Positions 35,033 through 43,254 of a DNA stretch of 49,023 nucleotides are shown here, piece after piece; position 1 is the first letter of the stretch; every line of letters begins with the position of its first letter. The stretch comes from Bacteroidetes bacterium UBA7662 (lineage in GTDB: Bacteria > Bacteroidota > Bacteroidia > UBA7662). The notes below the pieces were generated by a model. That model saw only the letters and a list, made by a program, of their open reading frames with translations, made no database searches and was not told where the DNA came from. The position numbers and the translations under genes were made by a program. The DNA lies in contig DLHS01000015.1 in assembly GCA_002483345.1 (NCBI GenBank), positions 583,648 to 632,670 on the forward strand. Direction: 5' to 3'.

Positions 35033-35521
35033 ATGTTTACCATACTCGGAATAACTGCCGGCTCCGGCCTGGGCTTTTTGTATCATCGTTACATCGGTTG
35101 CAAATCGGGCACCTGCCTGATCACATCCAACAGATTCGCCAGCATGGCCTACGGCGCGCTGCTGGGGGTGCTCCTGATAAATTCCTTTTCCTTCGCACAA
35201 TCCCCCGGGAATGACATTCTCAGTGTTGACAACAAAACTTTCGCGCAAAAAATGAAGGAAAAGAACGTGGTTGTACTCGATGTACGAACACCGGGTGAGT
35301 TCAACAGCGGTCACCTGAAGGGAGCGCGGTTGTTAGATGTCAACAACCACCAGTTTGCAAGCGGTATCAGCAAACTCGATAAAACCAAAACCTACCTGGT
35401 GTATTGCCGCAGCGGCGCCCGTTCCATGCAGGCCATCCGTAAAATGAAGGCGGCCGGTTTTACCAGACTCGTGAATCTGGATGGTGGTATACTGGGTTGG
35501 GACGGGACTCTGGTGAGATAA
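35033..35521 (+). CDS. DUF6132-like membrane segment fused to a rhodanese domain
   Basis: Protein of 162 residues. The first 50 residues contain a glycine-rich membrane segment and GCKSGTCLITSNRFASMAYG (Cys23, Cys28), as in DUF6132 proteins of this phylum. A hydrophobic segment ending NSFSFAQ follows at about 36-56. Residues 60-162 are a rhodanese domain with VVLDVRTPGEFNSGHLKGAR and catalytic Cys125 in YCRSGARS. The fusion suggests a membrane-tethered sulfurtransferase facing the periplasm, with a possible extra cysteine pair at the membrane. It is the last gene of the Crp/rhodanese/thioredoxin cluster. Confidence 0.82.
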   Translation: MFTILGITAGSGLGFLYHRYIGCKSGTCLITSNRFASMAYGALLGVLLINSFSFAQSPGNDILSVDNKTFAQKMKEKNVVVLDVRTPGEFNSGHLKGARLLDVNNHQFASGISKLDKTKTYLVYCRSGARSMQAIRKMKAAGFTRLVNLDGGILGWDGTLVR

Positions 35522-35561
35522 TTGACCAGCATACCGCCTCCGTGGAGTTTTGAAGTTTCCT

Positions 35562-35602
35562 TTAGACATTGAGATTTCGAGAGGCGAGATTTCGAGAGAG
35601 GG
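35562..35602 (+). repeat. GA-rich interspersed repeat, copy 2
   Basis: AGACATTGAGATTTCGAGAG followed by GCGAGA is nearly identical to 28776-28801 and is again placed about 40 bases after the last gene of a plus-strand operon. Within it GAGATTTCGAGAG is partly repeated. Function unknown; no other feature is seen in 35522-35696. Confidence 0.65.
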
Positions 35603-35696
35603 CTTTCCTCATTATTTCAGCCTGGTGGTTTTTTAACGCAGATTCCACTGGGTTCGGGGAGTTGGGAGTGAGTCGCCCCTTCCTTATTCGGGTGTA

Positions 35697-35730
35697 ATAA
35701 AAAACCCTGACCGGTAAAACCGGCCAGGGT
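35697..35730 (-). terminator. intrinsic terminator of the YceI-porin operon
   Basis: On the minus strand a 12-pair stem (ACCCTGGCCGGT with ACCGGTCAGGGT, one G-U) and a three-base loop run into TTTTTATT, 22 bases after the porin stop. Confidence 0.9.
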
Positions 35731-35752
35731 ACTCAGGATGTCGCGCGGTTGA

Positions 35753-37099
35753 TCAGAAGCCCACCACGGCCTCCAACATCAAACCATTGAATCGTCCACC
35801 CGAACGAAGATCAGTCCGCGGGAATCCTTTGTAGGTTTGGTTCACGTATTCTCCTTTCACCACGATGTTATCAGTGATGAACCAGCCGGCACCGAACTGA
35901 ACCCGGTCCTGACTGACTTCGGTGAGTGCGGTTCCGAATTTGAGTTCGCCTTTTACCTGGTTGTATTTGGCACCTACGAAGATGTCTTCGGCTTTACCTA
36001 TGCGATAGATTAATTCAGCAGCTACCTGGTTCACATTTCTGGTGCTGGTTTCTGCCTGTGCTCTGCCACTGGCAGTTTCGAAAGTACCGAAGAACTCGAG
36101 TCCGTTCCATTTTACGAAGGGGTTAATCATGATGGCGGTTACCGCATCATTGAAACCGGGAACAAAGGATCCGGAAAGGTGTGGGCTGGCAGTAGTTGCA
36201 GTAACTGCTTCCATGGCCAGGTAGTACCGTGAACCGGCACGGTCGCCATCGTAGAGATAGTTTCGTGAAGAGCTGGCGGTGTAGTAGGCGGAACCAGTCA
36301 GACGTACCCGGAGGTCTTCGCTGAGTTGTTTGTCGTATCCTAATTTACCGTAGAAGGCAGGGCTCATTTTAGCTTTGTCGTCGCCAGCCACTACTGCCGG
36401 CGGGGTAACCAGACCTTTGTTTTCACCGGAACTTACAGCTACCATGGCGATGATACCCATGGGATTCTGGAACACGATTTCAGTACCAATCTGGGTATCA
36501 AAAGCATCCATAATCAGGTTGCCTACAAAAGGATTGTAGAGGGCGTTACCATTGTCGGTACGACGATAGTGGGCGTCACCATAGTTGATTTCCATGTGAC
36601 CGGCACGGATGGTCAGGAACTCCATGGCACGGTCAACAACCGCGCTGTTGAGGAATTTCAGTTTATCGAACTGCATATAACCACCTTTTACCCATGATTC
36701 AGAGTGGTGGCGCGACGACAGATACGTAACCAGGTTCAGGCGGATACCATCTGCAAGTTGCACATCGATGTTCAGGTTGGCAGTAGCGAGGTTAAAGCCG
36801 GGAACGAGTTCTACGGGCTTCAGCAAATCCCGGATGACACCGGTTGTAGCATTGGTATCGAGGCGTTGGTTGGCATCGTTGCTGTTGGTGAGTGCCTGAA
36901 ACTGGAGGGCAAAATTACCACCTACACGGACTTTAACACCTGTGAAAGGAACGGTATCTACTTTGCCAGTTTCAAAAACCCGAAGAGCGTGCTGATCGTA
37001 GGTCCGGAAGAAGTTGAGCGGCGCTTGCTGGGCAAATGCTGCCTGGGTAAAGGCTATTAATCCTAAAAGGATGGCTAAGCTGATGTTGATCTTTTTCAT
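35753..37099 (-). CDS. outer-membrane beta-barrel porin-like protein
   Basis: Protein of 448 residues with a signal peptide (MKKINISLAILLGLIAFTQAAFAQ) and alternating amphipathic strands throughout, ending in a C-terminal phenylalanine (MLEAVVGF), the usual barrel-insertion signal. The segments TIRAGHMEINYGDAHYRRTD and GAKYNQVKGEL resemble porins of the OprP/OprO-like sort found in Bacteroidota, but no lysine ladder for phosphate is evident. It should be a general or anion pore. It lies 44 bases after a YceI gene and shares its promoter. Confidence 0.8.
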   Translation of the reverse strand: MKKINISLAILLGLIAFTQAAFAQQAPLNFFRTYDQHALRVFETGKVDTVPFTGVKVRVGGNFALQFQALTNSNDANQRLDTNATTGVIRDLLKPVELVPGFNLATANLNIDVQLADGIRLNLVTYLSSRHHSESWVKGGYMQFDKLKFLNSAVVDRAMEFLTIRAGHMEINYGDAHYRRTDNGNALYNPFVGNLIMDAFDTQIGTEIVFQNPMGIIAMVAVSSGENKGLVTPPAVVAGDDKAKMSPAFYGKLGYDKQLSEDLRVRLTGSAYYTASSSRNYLYDGDRAGSRYYLAMEAVTATTASPHLSGSFVPGFNDAVTAIMINPFVKWNGLEFFGTFETASGRAQAETSTRNVNQVAAELIYRIGKAEDIFVGAKYNQVKGELKFGTALTEVSQDRVQFGAGWFITDNIVVKGEYVNQTYKGFPRTDLRSGGRFNGLMLEAVVGF

Positions 37100-37143
37100 G
37101 ATTTTGGTTTTAGGTGGTGGTTAGAAGTTGTATTGTGAGATAA

Positions 37144-37761
37144 TTATGGTTTCATGATGATGTCGAACCGGACGATGATTTCGTCTCCGGTTTTGATGCT
37201 GCCCATCAGGGCGGTGGGTGCTGCGACCTTATAGCTGCTCATTTTCAATTTGTAGCTTCCCCATACTTCAATATCGCCACTGGGAAGCAATTTGGTGTAA
37301 ACCAGCATATCTACAGGCCGGGTTACGCCGGCGATGGTAAGCTCTCCTTTGGTTTTGATCTCGCTTACTTTATTCGCCATTTCAACCGATTGAAGCTGTT
37401 TGAGTCTGAATAAAATGGTTGGATATTTATTTGTTTTGAGTGCTTCCTGTGTTTTACTGTCCATGATGCTCCCCTTATCACTTTTGATACTGCGGGCATC
37501 TGCGGTGAGTACTACCTCCCCTACGGTATTAACCAGAGAATTGACAACAGAAAACTCGGCTTTCAGGTCAAGTTTCATGACTTTGGTCTGCCAATCGTGC
37601 AGATTGGAGGTGCCTTCGATGGCCATCTGATGTGCCTTGTTTTTATAGGGTAATAAACCTTTGGCAGTTTGCGCCAGCAGTACTACGGCTGGTGCCATCA
37701 AAAGTAAACTGAGAACAAACACCCGAAGGGTGGATCTGGTGGTGGGAGTGGCGTGGTTCAT
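37144..37761 (-). CDS. YceI-family secreted protein (third copy)
   Basis: YceI-fold protein of 205 residues from the ATG at 37761. The longer reading from 37818 would place 19 residues ahead of the signal peptide (LRVFVLSLLLMAPAVVLLAQ) and would run through the promoter. Features are AIEGTSNLHDWQTKVMKLD, a KTNKYPTILFRL strand and ELTIAGVTRPV, and it ends MGSIKTGDEIIVRFDIIM. It is more diverged than the two copies in the first 6 kb and lacks their QEHF motif. It is the first gene of a YceI-porin operon whose promoter is overlapped by a quasi-palindrome. Confidence 0.85.
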   Translation of the reverse strand: MNHATPTTRSTLRVFVLSLLLMAPAVVLLAQTAKGLLPYKNKAHQMAIEGTSNLHDWQTKVMKLDLKAEFSVVNSLVNTVGEVVLTADARSIKSDKGSIMDSKTQEALKTNKYPTILFRLKQLQSVEMANKVSEIKTKGELTIAGVTRPVDMLVYTKLLPSGDIEVWGSYKLKMSSYKVAAPTALMGSIKTGDEIIVRFDIIMKP

Positions 37762-37782
37762 GGTTGTTTTGATTTGACGATA

Positions 37783-37815
37783 TAAAGATATAGTTATCCT
37801 TATATATGTTCCAAA
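37783..37815 (-). promoter_or_regulatory. promoter of YceI-porin overlapped by a GATA-N4-TATC site
   Basis: On the minus strand TTTG (37812-37815), 21 bases, then TATCTTTA (37783-37790) approximates the TTTG/TANNTTTG promoter. The quasi-palindrome AAGATATAGTTATCCTT covers 37785-37801, across the -7 element, as a repressor site would. A second copy lies at 37905. Confidence 0.5.
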
Positions 37816-37904
37816 CATTTTTAGACTTTTTTATCCTTTTTATAAAAAAAGATTCAAAATAGCCTATTATGACTTAGAATCGAGTTAAAATCAAAAACGA
37901 AATA

Positions 37905-37920
37905 AAAGATATACTTATCT
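37905..37920 (-). promoter_or_regulatory. second GATA-N4-TATC site
   Basis: AAAGATATACTTATC repeats the 37784-37798 site with one mismatch, 121 bases further upstream and just past the stop of the flavin reductase gene. Two matching quasi-palindromes in one intergenic region suggest cooperative binding or looping. Confidence 0.45.
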
Positions 37921-37933
37921 ACTTATTGCACCA

Positions 37934-38485
37934 TCAGGCTTTCGGATGTGCCATGGCCCATTGAAGCTCCTTCAGATAAGGTCTGAGGCGCTTTTCGAGC
38001 GCAACCAGGTCGGTAGCTTCGCCTGCTTCTGTGAAAAGCTGTTCCACATTCGGAACCGGGAACTGTGCGGGTATCACCCAGGCTTTCATTTTCCAGAGTG
38101 TAAACAGCAGGGAAACTATGACCTGAGAGCCCCCGAAATCACCATCGGAAACAGTCACTACCCCTACCGGCTTGTGGTACCACTGCGGATAAAGCAAATC
38201 AATTACATTCTTCAGGGAAGCAGGATAGCCCCCGTTGTATTCCGGTGTGACTATAATAACTGCATCAGCCTTTTCGATGGCAGTTGCAAACTGTTTTACG
38301 TCCCTGCCCGGATCGGGTTGAAACGCGAGTCTTTCATCGAAAAGCGGGAATTGCAGTGCGGCAAGGTCCTGGATGGCTGTGGTGATATCACCGGATTGCG
38401 CGAGGTATTTTTGAAAAAACAGGGCCACCCGGTGGCTGTTACGTCCTTTACGTACACTGGCGGAAATGATTTCAATGTGAGCCAT
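37934..38485 (-). CDS. NAD(P)H-dependent FMN reductase family protein
   Basis: Flavodoxin-fold reductase of 183 residues. The phosphate loop is ISASVRKGRNSHR near the N-terminus, and the flavin-ring loop VTPEYNGGYPASLKN (about 80-94) is characteristic of NADPH-dependent FMN/azo/quinone reductases. It probably reduces quinones or flavins in the cytoplasm. It is upstream of the YceI-porin operon on the same strand but separated by 172 bases with its own regulatory sites, so co-transcription is uncertain. Confidence 0.88.
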   Translation of the reverse strand: MAHIEIISASVRKGRNSHRVALFFQKYLAQSGDITTAIQDLAALQFPLFDERLAFQPDPGRDVKQFATAIEKADAVIIVTPEYNGGYPASLKNVIDLLYPQWYHKPVGVVTVSDGDFGGSQVIVSLLFTLWKMKAWVIPAQFPVPNVEQLFTEAGEATDLVALEKRLRPYLKELQWAMAHPKA

Positions 38486-38551
38486 ACAAACTTACTTAAC
38501 TGTAAAGATGCGATTTGTCAGGCGCATTTTTGAACCTCGTTTCAGGCCATT

Positions 38552-39400
38552 TCAGTCAAATGCCACAGTCACTTCCCCATCGGTATGTGCCCATACCATG
38601 GTGGGATGCGAATCCAGGTGGGCTATATTACCCTTAAAATCAATGGCAATGGCACCGGCAAAACCATCGTAGGGGGTCAGTTCTTCAAAAGTTTTGGCCA
38701 TGGCCTGCTGCAAATCAAAACCATCGCTTACCCGGGTTACAATTTTGGTGGCTACCGCGCCGCTGACAATGTCCTCCCCCACGCCTGTACAGGATACGCC
38801 ACAGTGTTTGCTGGCATAGTTCCCGGCCACGGTCGCGGAGTCAGAAATGCGTCCCACTCTTTCAAAACCCTTGCCGCCGGTAGAGGTAGCGGCTGCGATT
38901 CTGCCTTTGGCATCCAGGGCCACACAGCCAACAGTCCCTTTACGGTTTGCGGCTACTTTGGCTTTGTATTCTGTCCGTCGTTGGGGTGTCTCCGGATTGT
39001 AGGCCGGGAACCCTTTTTCACGGGCAAAACGTTGCGCCCCTTCCCCACCCAACACACGGTCGTCTTCGGGAAAGAGCTTTTCTGCAACCAATATGGGATT
39101 TTTTACTTTTTCAAGATTGATGACACCACTGAAACGCTGGCTTTCACCATCCATCACCGCAGCGCTCATCCGGATGCGGCCATCACTTTGTATCTGGGAG
39201 CCGGTACCGGCATTAAACAGCGGGTCATCTTCGAGTAAACTCACGGCAAACACGGCTGTTTCAAAGGCAGAATGGGTATTCAGATAACGGTGTGCCTCCA
39301 GGGCAATCCGCTTCAATGCCGCTTGCTTGGCCTGTTTTACTGCCGCGCTGGTAGAGGACTCGCTGAAGAAGCCGCCGTGTATGATCAGTTTGGGCAGCAT
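38552..39400 (-). CDS. isoaspartyl peptidase/L-asparaginase (Ntn hydrolase)
   Basis: Plant-type asparaginase of 282 residues from the ATG at 39400, one base after the cyanophycinase stop; an upstream TTG was not used. The autoprocessed nucleophile is Thr156 in ANRKGTVGCVALD, followed by AAATSTGG and the substrate loop RVGRISDSATVAGNYAS. The enzyme cleaves beta-Asp dipeptides. Its place directly after cyanophycinase points to hydrolysis of beta-Asp-Arg, the cyanophycin breakdown product, into aspartate and arginine. A lipoprotein or export signal is absent, so it is cytoplasmic. Confidence 0.92.
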   Translation of the reverse strand: MLPKLIIHGGFFSESSTSAAVKQAKQAALKRIALEAHRYLNTHSAFETAVFAVSLLEDDPLFNAGTGSQIQSDGRIRMSAAVMDGESQRFSGVINLEKVKNPILVAEKLFPEDDRVLGGEGAQRFAREKGFPAYNPETPQRRTEYKAKVAANRKGTVGCVALDAKGRIAAATSTGGKGFERVGRISDSATVAGNYASKHCGVSCTGVGEDIVSGAVATKIVTRVSDGFDLQQAMAKTFEELTPYDGFAGAIAIDFKGNIAHLDSHPTMVWAHTDGEVTVAFD

Positions 39401-39401
39401 A

Positions 39402-40283
39402 TCAGTCGGCAATCACATGGTGCGACTTCCGTATCTGCATTTTATGCGATGGCAGGTGGTACTCGTCGTTCATCGACATCACATGCACCACCAGGTTTTC
39501 GATGCTGATGGGTGCTCCCATGGCAACATCGGTGATATTGGTATCGCGTATGCTGCGGCCATCCACCAGTATTACCAGGCCGGAGCCGATGGCCTGCATG
39601 GAATCGCCGTTGGTGATGAGCAGGCCGGTATCCTCTCCCAATCCCACTCCCAATACCATCGGATTGCTCACAACGGCCTGAAAAAGCCTGCCAATGCGGC
39701 CCCGATGTACAAAATGGGTGTCGATAATAAGGTCGTTGATCAGCCCGAGGCCGCTGGTAATCTTTACCTCGCCTTTCAGCAGCGCTTCACTGGCCGAACC
39801 CTGATAAATCATGTTGTTGGAACAGGCGGCTGCGCCGGCAGATGTACCCGCGATGAGAAAGTCTTCCTCCCGGTACTTGCGCAGCAAAATGGAATGAAAG
39901 CTGGTGCCACCGAGTAGGGAGGTCAGCCGTAACTGATCCCCGCCGGTAAAAACAACTATATCCGCGGCTTCCAGCCGGGCACAGTTCTCAGGGTCGTTGG
40001 CACCTTCCCGGGTGTCTATCATCAGTACCCCAACATTGTGCGTGCCGAGATAAGAAAAGGCCTTAACGTACTCATTCCCTACATCCTTAGGCGTTTGCGA
40101 CGCTGTCGGAATAATTTCTATGCGGGAATCCTCCCCTTTGACAGATTCGGTTATCATCCGTTTCAGTATACCTCTTTCGAAAAAATTCAGATTTTTTTCG
40201 ATATCCTCCTTGTAGTTTTTCTCTGTAAAACTACCGGTATCAACTGCCCCCCCGATTACAATCAATTTACCTCTGGGTGTCAT
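39402..40283 (-). CDS. cphB: cyanophycinase
   Basis: Serine exopeptidase of 293 residues (peptidase family S51) that releases beta-Asp-Arg dipeptides from cyanophycin. The nucleophile elbow is IAGTSAGAAA with Ser148. Other family pieces are KLIVIGGAVDTG at the start and VFTGGDQLRLTSLL before the nucleophile. It lacks a signal peptide, so it acts on intracellular granules. It is divergent from the synthetase gene, sharing a 218-base intergenic region, and is followed by the dipeptidase gene after one base. Confidence 0.95.
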   Translation of the reverse strand: MTPRGKLIVIGGAVDTGSFTEKNYKEDIEKNLNFFERGILKRMITESVKGEDSRIEIIPTASQTPKDVGNEYVKAFSYLGTHNVGVLMIDTREGANDPENCARLEAADIVVFTGGDQLRLTSLLGGTSFHSILLRKYREEDFLIAGTSAGAAACSNNMIYQGSASEALLKGEVKITSGLGLINDLIIDTHFVHRGRIGRLFQAVVSNPMVLGVGLGEDTGLLITNGDSMQAIGSGLVILVDGRSIRDTNITDVAMGAPISIENLVVHVMSMNDEYHLPSHKMQIRKSHHVIAD

Positions 40284-40501
40284 GGAAATAGTCGCTTGAT
40301 GTTCGCTTAATAATCCCGTAATGATACTTCAATAGCCTTTAAAATCAAATAACAGCCTCCTTCATTGTGTGCAAATGGGTGAGTTTTGGGGAAAAGTCTG
40401 TCAATCTCAGGAAATCGTGCGTTTGTTAACGATTAATTCATTTATTTGAATCCTCACTGCTTCCTGACAGAAGCATGACGGCCAAACTTCCCAAACGAAC
40501 C

Positions 40502-43120
40502 ATGCAAATACTCAAAGTACAAGCCCTCCGGGGCCCCAATATCTGGAGCGTCAACCGCAAAAAACTCATTCAAATGCGGCTCGATCTTGAAGCACTGGAG
40601 CAGCAGCCTACCAACAAAATCCCGGGTTTCCGGGAAAGACTCGAAGCCATGTTTCCGAGCATGTACGAACACCGCTGCTCCGAAGGCAAACCGGGTGGTT
40701 TCTTTTACAGGGTAGAAAAAGGCACCTGGATGGGTCACGTCATTGAGCACATTGCGCTGGAAATACAAACACTGGCCGGTATGGAGACGGGTTTCGGACG
40801 TACCCGCGAGACCAAAACGCCGGGTATATACAATGTCGTTTTCAGTTATGTGGAAGAAAAAGTAGGGCTTTTTGCTGCCGAATCATCGGTAAGGATCGCG
40901 CAGGCCCTGGTAGATGGCTCCGAGTACGATGTGCAGCACGATCTGATGGAGATGCGCAAAATAAGGGAGGAAGTCAGGCTGGGACCTTCTACCGGCTCAC
41001 TGGTAGATGAGGCGGTTTCGCGCGACATCCCCTGGATACGCCTGGGTACCAACAGCCTCGTACAATTGGGTTACGGGGTGAACCAGGTGCGTTTTCAGGC
41101 TACCATCACCCAGAATACGAGCAATATTGCCGTCGACATCGCCTGCAACAAGGAACTCACCAAAAAAATGCTCGACGATGCCGCCATGCCGGTACCGAAA
41201 GGAGATATCTGCCTCGATGAGGAAGACCTGAAAGCTGCTATCGACCGCATCGGCTACCCCATCGTTATTAAACCCCTGGACGGTAACCACGGTAAAGGCG
41301 CCAGTATCAATGTAAAAGACTGGGACAATGCCGTTGCGGGACTTGAATTTGCCAAAAAATACTCCCGGAAAGTTATCGTGGAACGGTTTATCACCGGCTT
41401 CGACTTCCGGGTACTGGTGATTAACAATGTGATGGTCGCCGCGGCGCAAAGAGTGCCGGCGCATGTCAAAGGCGATGGCATACACAACATCGAAAAACTG
41501 ATAGCGCTGGAAAATCAGGATCCAAGGCGTGGTTACGGGCATGAAAATGTGCTGACAGAGATAGAAGTCGACCGCGACACCCTCGATTTGCTGGCGAAGC
41601 TGAACTACAGTCTGGAGACTGTTCCTAAAAAAGGAGAAATCGTTTACCTGAAATCAACTGCCAACCTCAGCACCGGTGGCACTTCCATCGATGTAACCGA
41701 TATGGTTCACCCGGAGAACATCTTCCTGGCCGAGCGCGTATCGCGGGTGATTGGTCTGGATGTCTGCGGCATCGACATCATGGCACCCAATCTCACCCAG
41801 CCCCTGAAAGAGAACGGCGGCAGCATACTCGAAGTAAACGCCGCCCCCGGCTTCCGGATGCACCTGGCTCCTTCTGAAGGATTGCCACGCAACGTAGCCG
41901 CGCCGGTGATTGACATGCTGTATCCTCCCGGGAAAGCCAGCCGGATACCCATTATTGCTGTCACCGGCACCAACGGCAAAACCACCACCACCCGCCTGCT
42001 GGCACATATGGTTAAAAATGTAGGTTACCGTGTTGGTTTCACCACTTCCGACGGCATCTATGTACAGAACCACATGCTTGAAAAAGGCGACACCACCGGC
42101 CCGGTGAGTGCTGAATTCATCCTCAAAGATCCCACCGTTGAGTTTGCGGTACTCGAAACCGCCCGGGGAGGCATACTCCGTTCCGGCCTCGGCTTCAGCC
42201 GCTGCGACATCGGCGTGGTGACCAACATACGGGAAGACCATTTAGGCCTCAGCGATATCGAAACCCTGGAAGATCTGGCCCGGGTGAAATCGGTGGTGGT
42301 GAAAAGTATCAAACGCGATGGCTGGGCGGTGATGAATGCCGATGATCCCTGGTGTGTGAAAATTGCCGAAGAGCTGCCATGCAATGTGGCCTATTTCGCG
42401 ATGGACGAAAACCATCCGGTTATCAAGGCACACAACAAAAAGAACGGCATTGCCGCCATCTACGAAAACGGTTTCATCACCATCAAAAAAGGCGACTGGA
42501 AAATACGCATTGAGCGGGTCACCACCATACCGCTGACCATGGCCGGAAAAGCCCGGTTTATGATAGAAAACGTACTGGCAGCCACGCTGGCAGCTTATCT
42601 CCAGGGTTTCCGGACCGAGGCCATCCGGTTGTCGCTCGAAACCTTTATCCCTTCCCCTGCCCTGACTCCCGGCCGGATGAACATCTTCCAGTTCAAGGAT
42701 TTTCAGGTGATGATTGACTTTGCCCACAATCCAGCCGGTTATATGGCCATCGAAGATTTTCTGGGTAACATAGATTCTCCGAAAAAAATCGGCATCATTT
42801 CCGGCGTTGGCGACCGGCGCGACGAAGACATCATGGAGTGTGGTAAAATTGCCGCCCGCATGTTTGACCACATCATCATCCGCCAGGAGAAACACCTGCG
42901 CGGACGCACTGAACAGGAGCTGGTCGACCTCATCGTAACCGGCATCAAACAATCGGATAAAAAGATGACTTACGAGGTGATTCCGAAAGAAATTGAGGCC
43001 ATCCGCCACGCCATCTCGATCGCGGAGCCAGGTACTTTTATAACCGCATTAAGCGATGTGATTACCAACGCCATCGGCATTGTGCAGGAGTACCTGGATA
43101 AGGAGGCGGATTTGCGGTGA
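40502..43120 (+). CDS. cphA: cyanophycin synthetase
   Basis: Protein of 872 residues from the ATG at 40502 (MQILKVQALRGPNIWS, the normal CphA start); an earlier ATG at 40475 adds nine unconserved residues. The N-terminal domain (1-160) is followed by an ATP-grasp domain (about 210-470, with IGYPIVIKPLDGNHGKGASI) that adds aspartate. The Mur-ligase-like C-terminal half carries the ATP loop GTNGKTT (489-495) and LETARGGILRSGLGF, and adds arginine to aspartate side chains. The full length and both ATP sites indicate an active type-I synthetase making multi-L-arginyl-poly-L-aspartate as a nitrogen store. No gene follows immediately. Confidence 0.96.
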   Translation: MQILKVQALRGPNIWSVNRKKLIQMRLDLEALEQQPTNKIPGFRERLEAMFPSMYEHRCSEGKPGGFFYRVEKGTWMGHVIEHIALEIQTLAGMETGFGRTRETKTPGIYNVVFSYVEEKVGLFAAESSVRIAQALVDGSEYDVQHDLMEMRKIREEVRLGPSTGSLVDEAVSRDIPWIRLGTNSLVQLGYGVNQVRFQATITQNTSNIAVDIACNKELTKKMLDDAAMPVPKGDICLDEEDLKAAIDRIGYPIVIKPLDGNHGKGASINVKDWDNAVAGLEFAKKYSRKVIVERFITGFDFRVLVINNVMVAAAQRVPAHVKGDGIHNIEKLIALENQDPRRGYGHENVLTEIEVDRDTLDLLAKLNYSLETVPKKGEIVYLKSTANLSTGGTSIDVTDMVHPENIFLAERVSRVIGLDVCGIDIMAPNLTQPLKENGGSILEVNAAPGFRMHLAPSEGLPRNVAAPVIDMLYPPGKASRIPIIAVTGTNGKTTTTRLLAHMVKNVGYRVGFTTSDGIYVQNHMLEKGDTTGPVSAEFILKDPTVEFAVLETARGGILRSGLGFSRCDIGVVTNIREDHLGLSDIETLEDLARVKSVVVKSIKRDGWAVMNADDPWCVKIAEELPCNVAYFAMDENHPVIKAHNKKNGIAAIYENGFITIKKGDWKIRIERVTTIPLTMAGKARFMIENVLAATLAAYLQGFRTEAIRLSLETFIPSPALTPGRMNIFQFKDFQVMIDFAHNPAGYMAIEDFLGNIDSPKKIGIISGVGDRRDEDIMECGKIAARMFDHIIIRQEKHLRGRTEQELVDLIVTGIKQSDKKMTYEVIPKEIEAIRHAISIAEPGTFITALSDVITNAIGIVQEYLDKEADLR

Positions 43121-43254
43121 GCGGGAACGGTTAGCCTGGAGCGGTTGGCTTGGGGAATGCAGAAGGGGTTTCTTCCTGATTTTCCGCTCCGGTCTGGCCG
43201 GTTTTAACTGCGGCTGTTTTCGGGAAGACTTTGCTTCGGGTTAAAAAACATGCC

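Noticed and set aside
38585..39238. 217-codon open frame on the plus strand
   Set aside because: Antisense to the isoaspartyl peptidase gene, whose motifs and neighbours are clear; composition looks like a shadow frame.
42242..43009. 255-codon open frame on the minus strand
   Set aside because: Antisense to the Mur-ligase half of cphA, which is fully conserved; no independent support.
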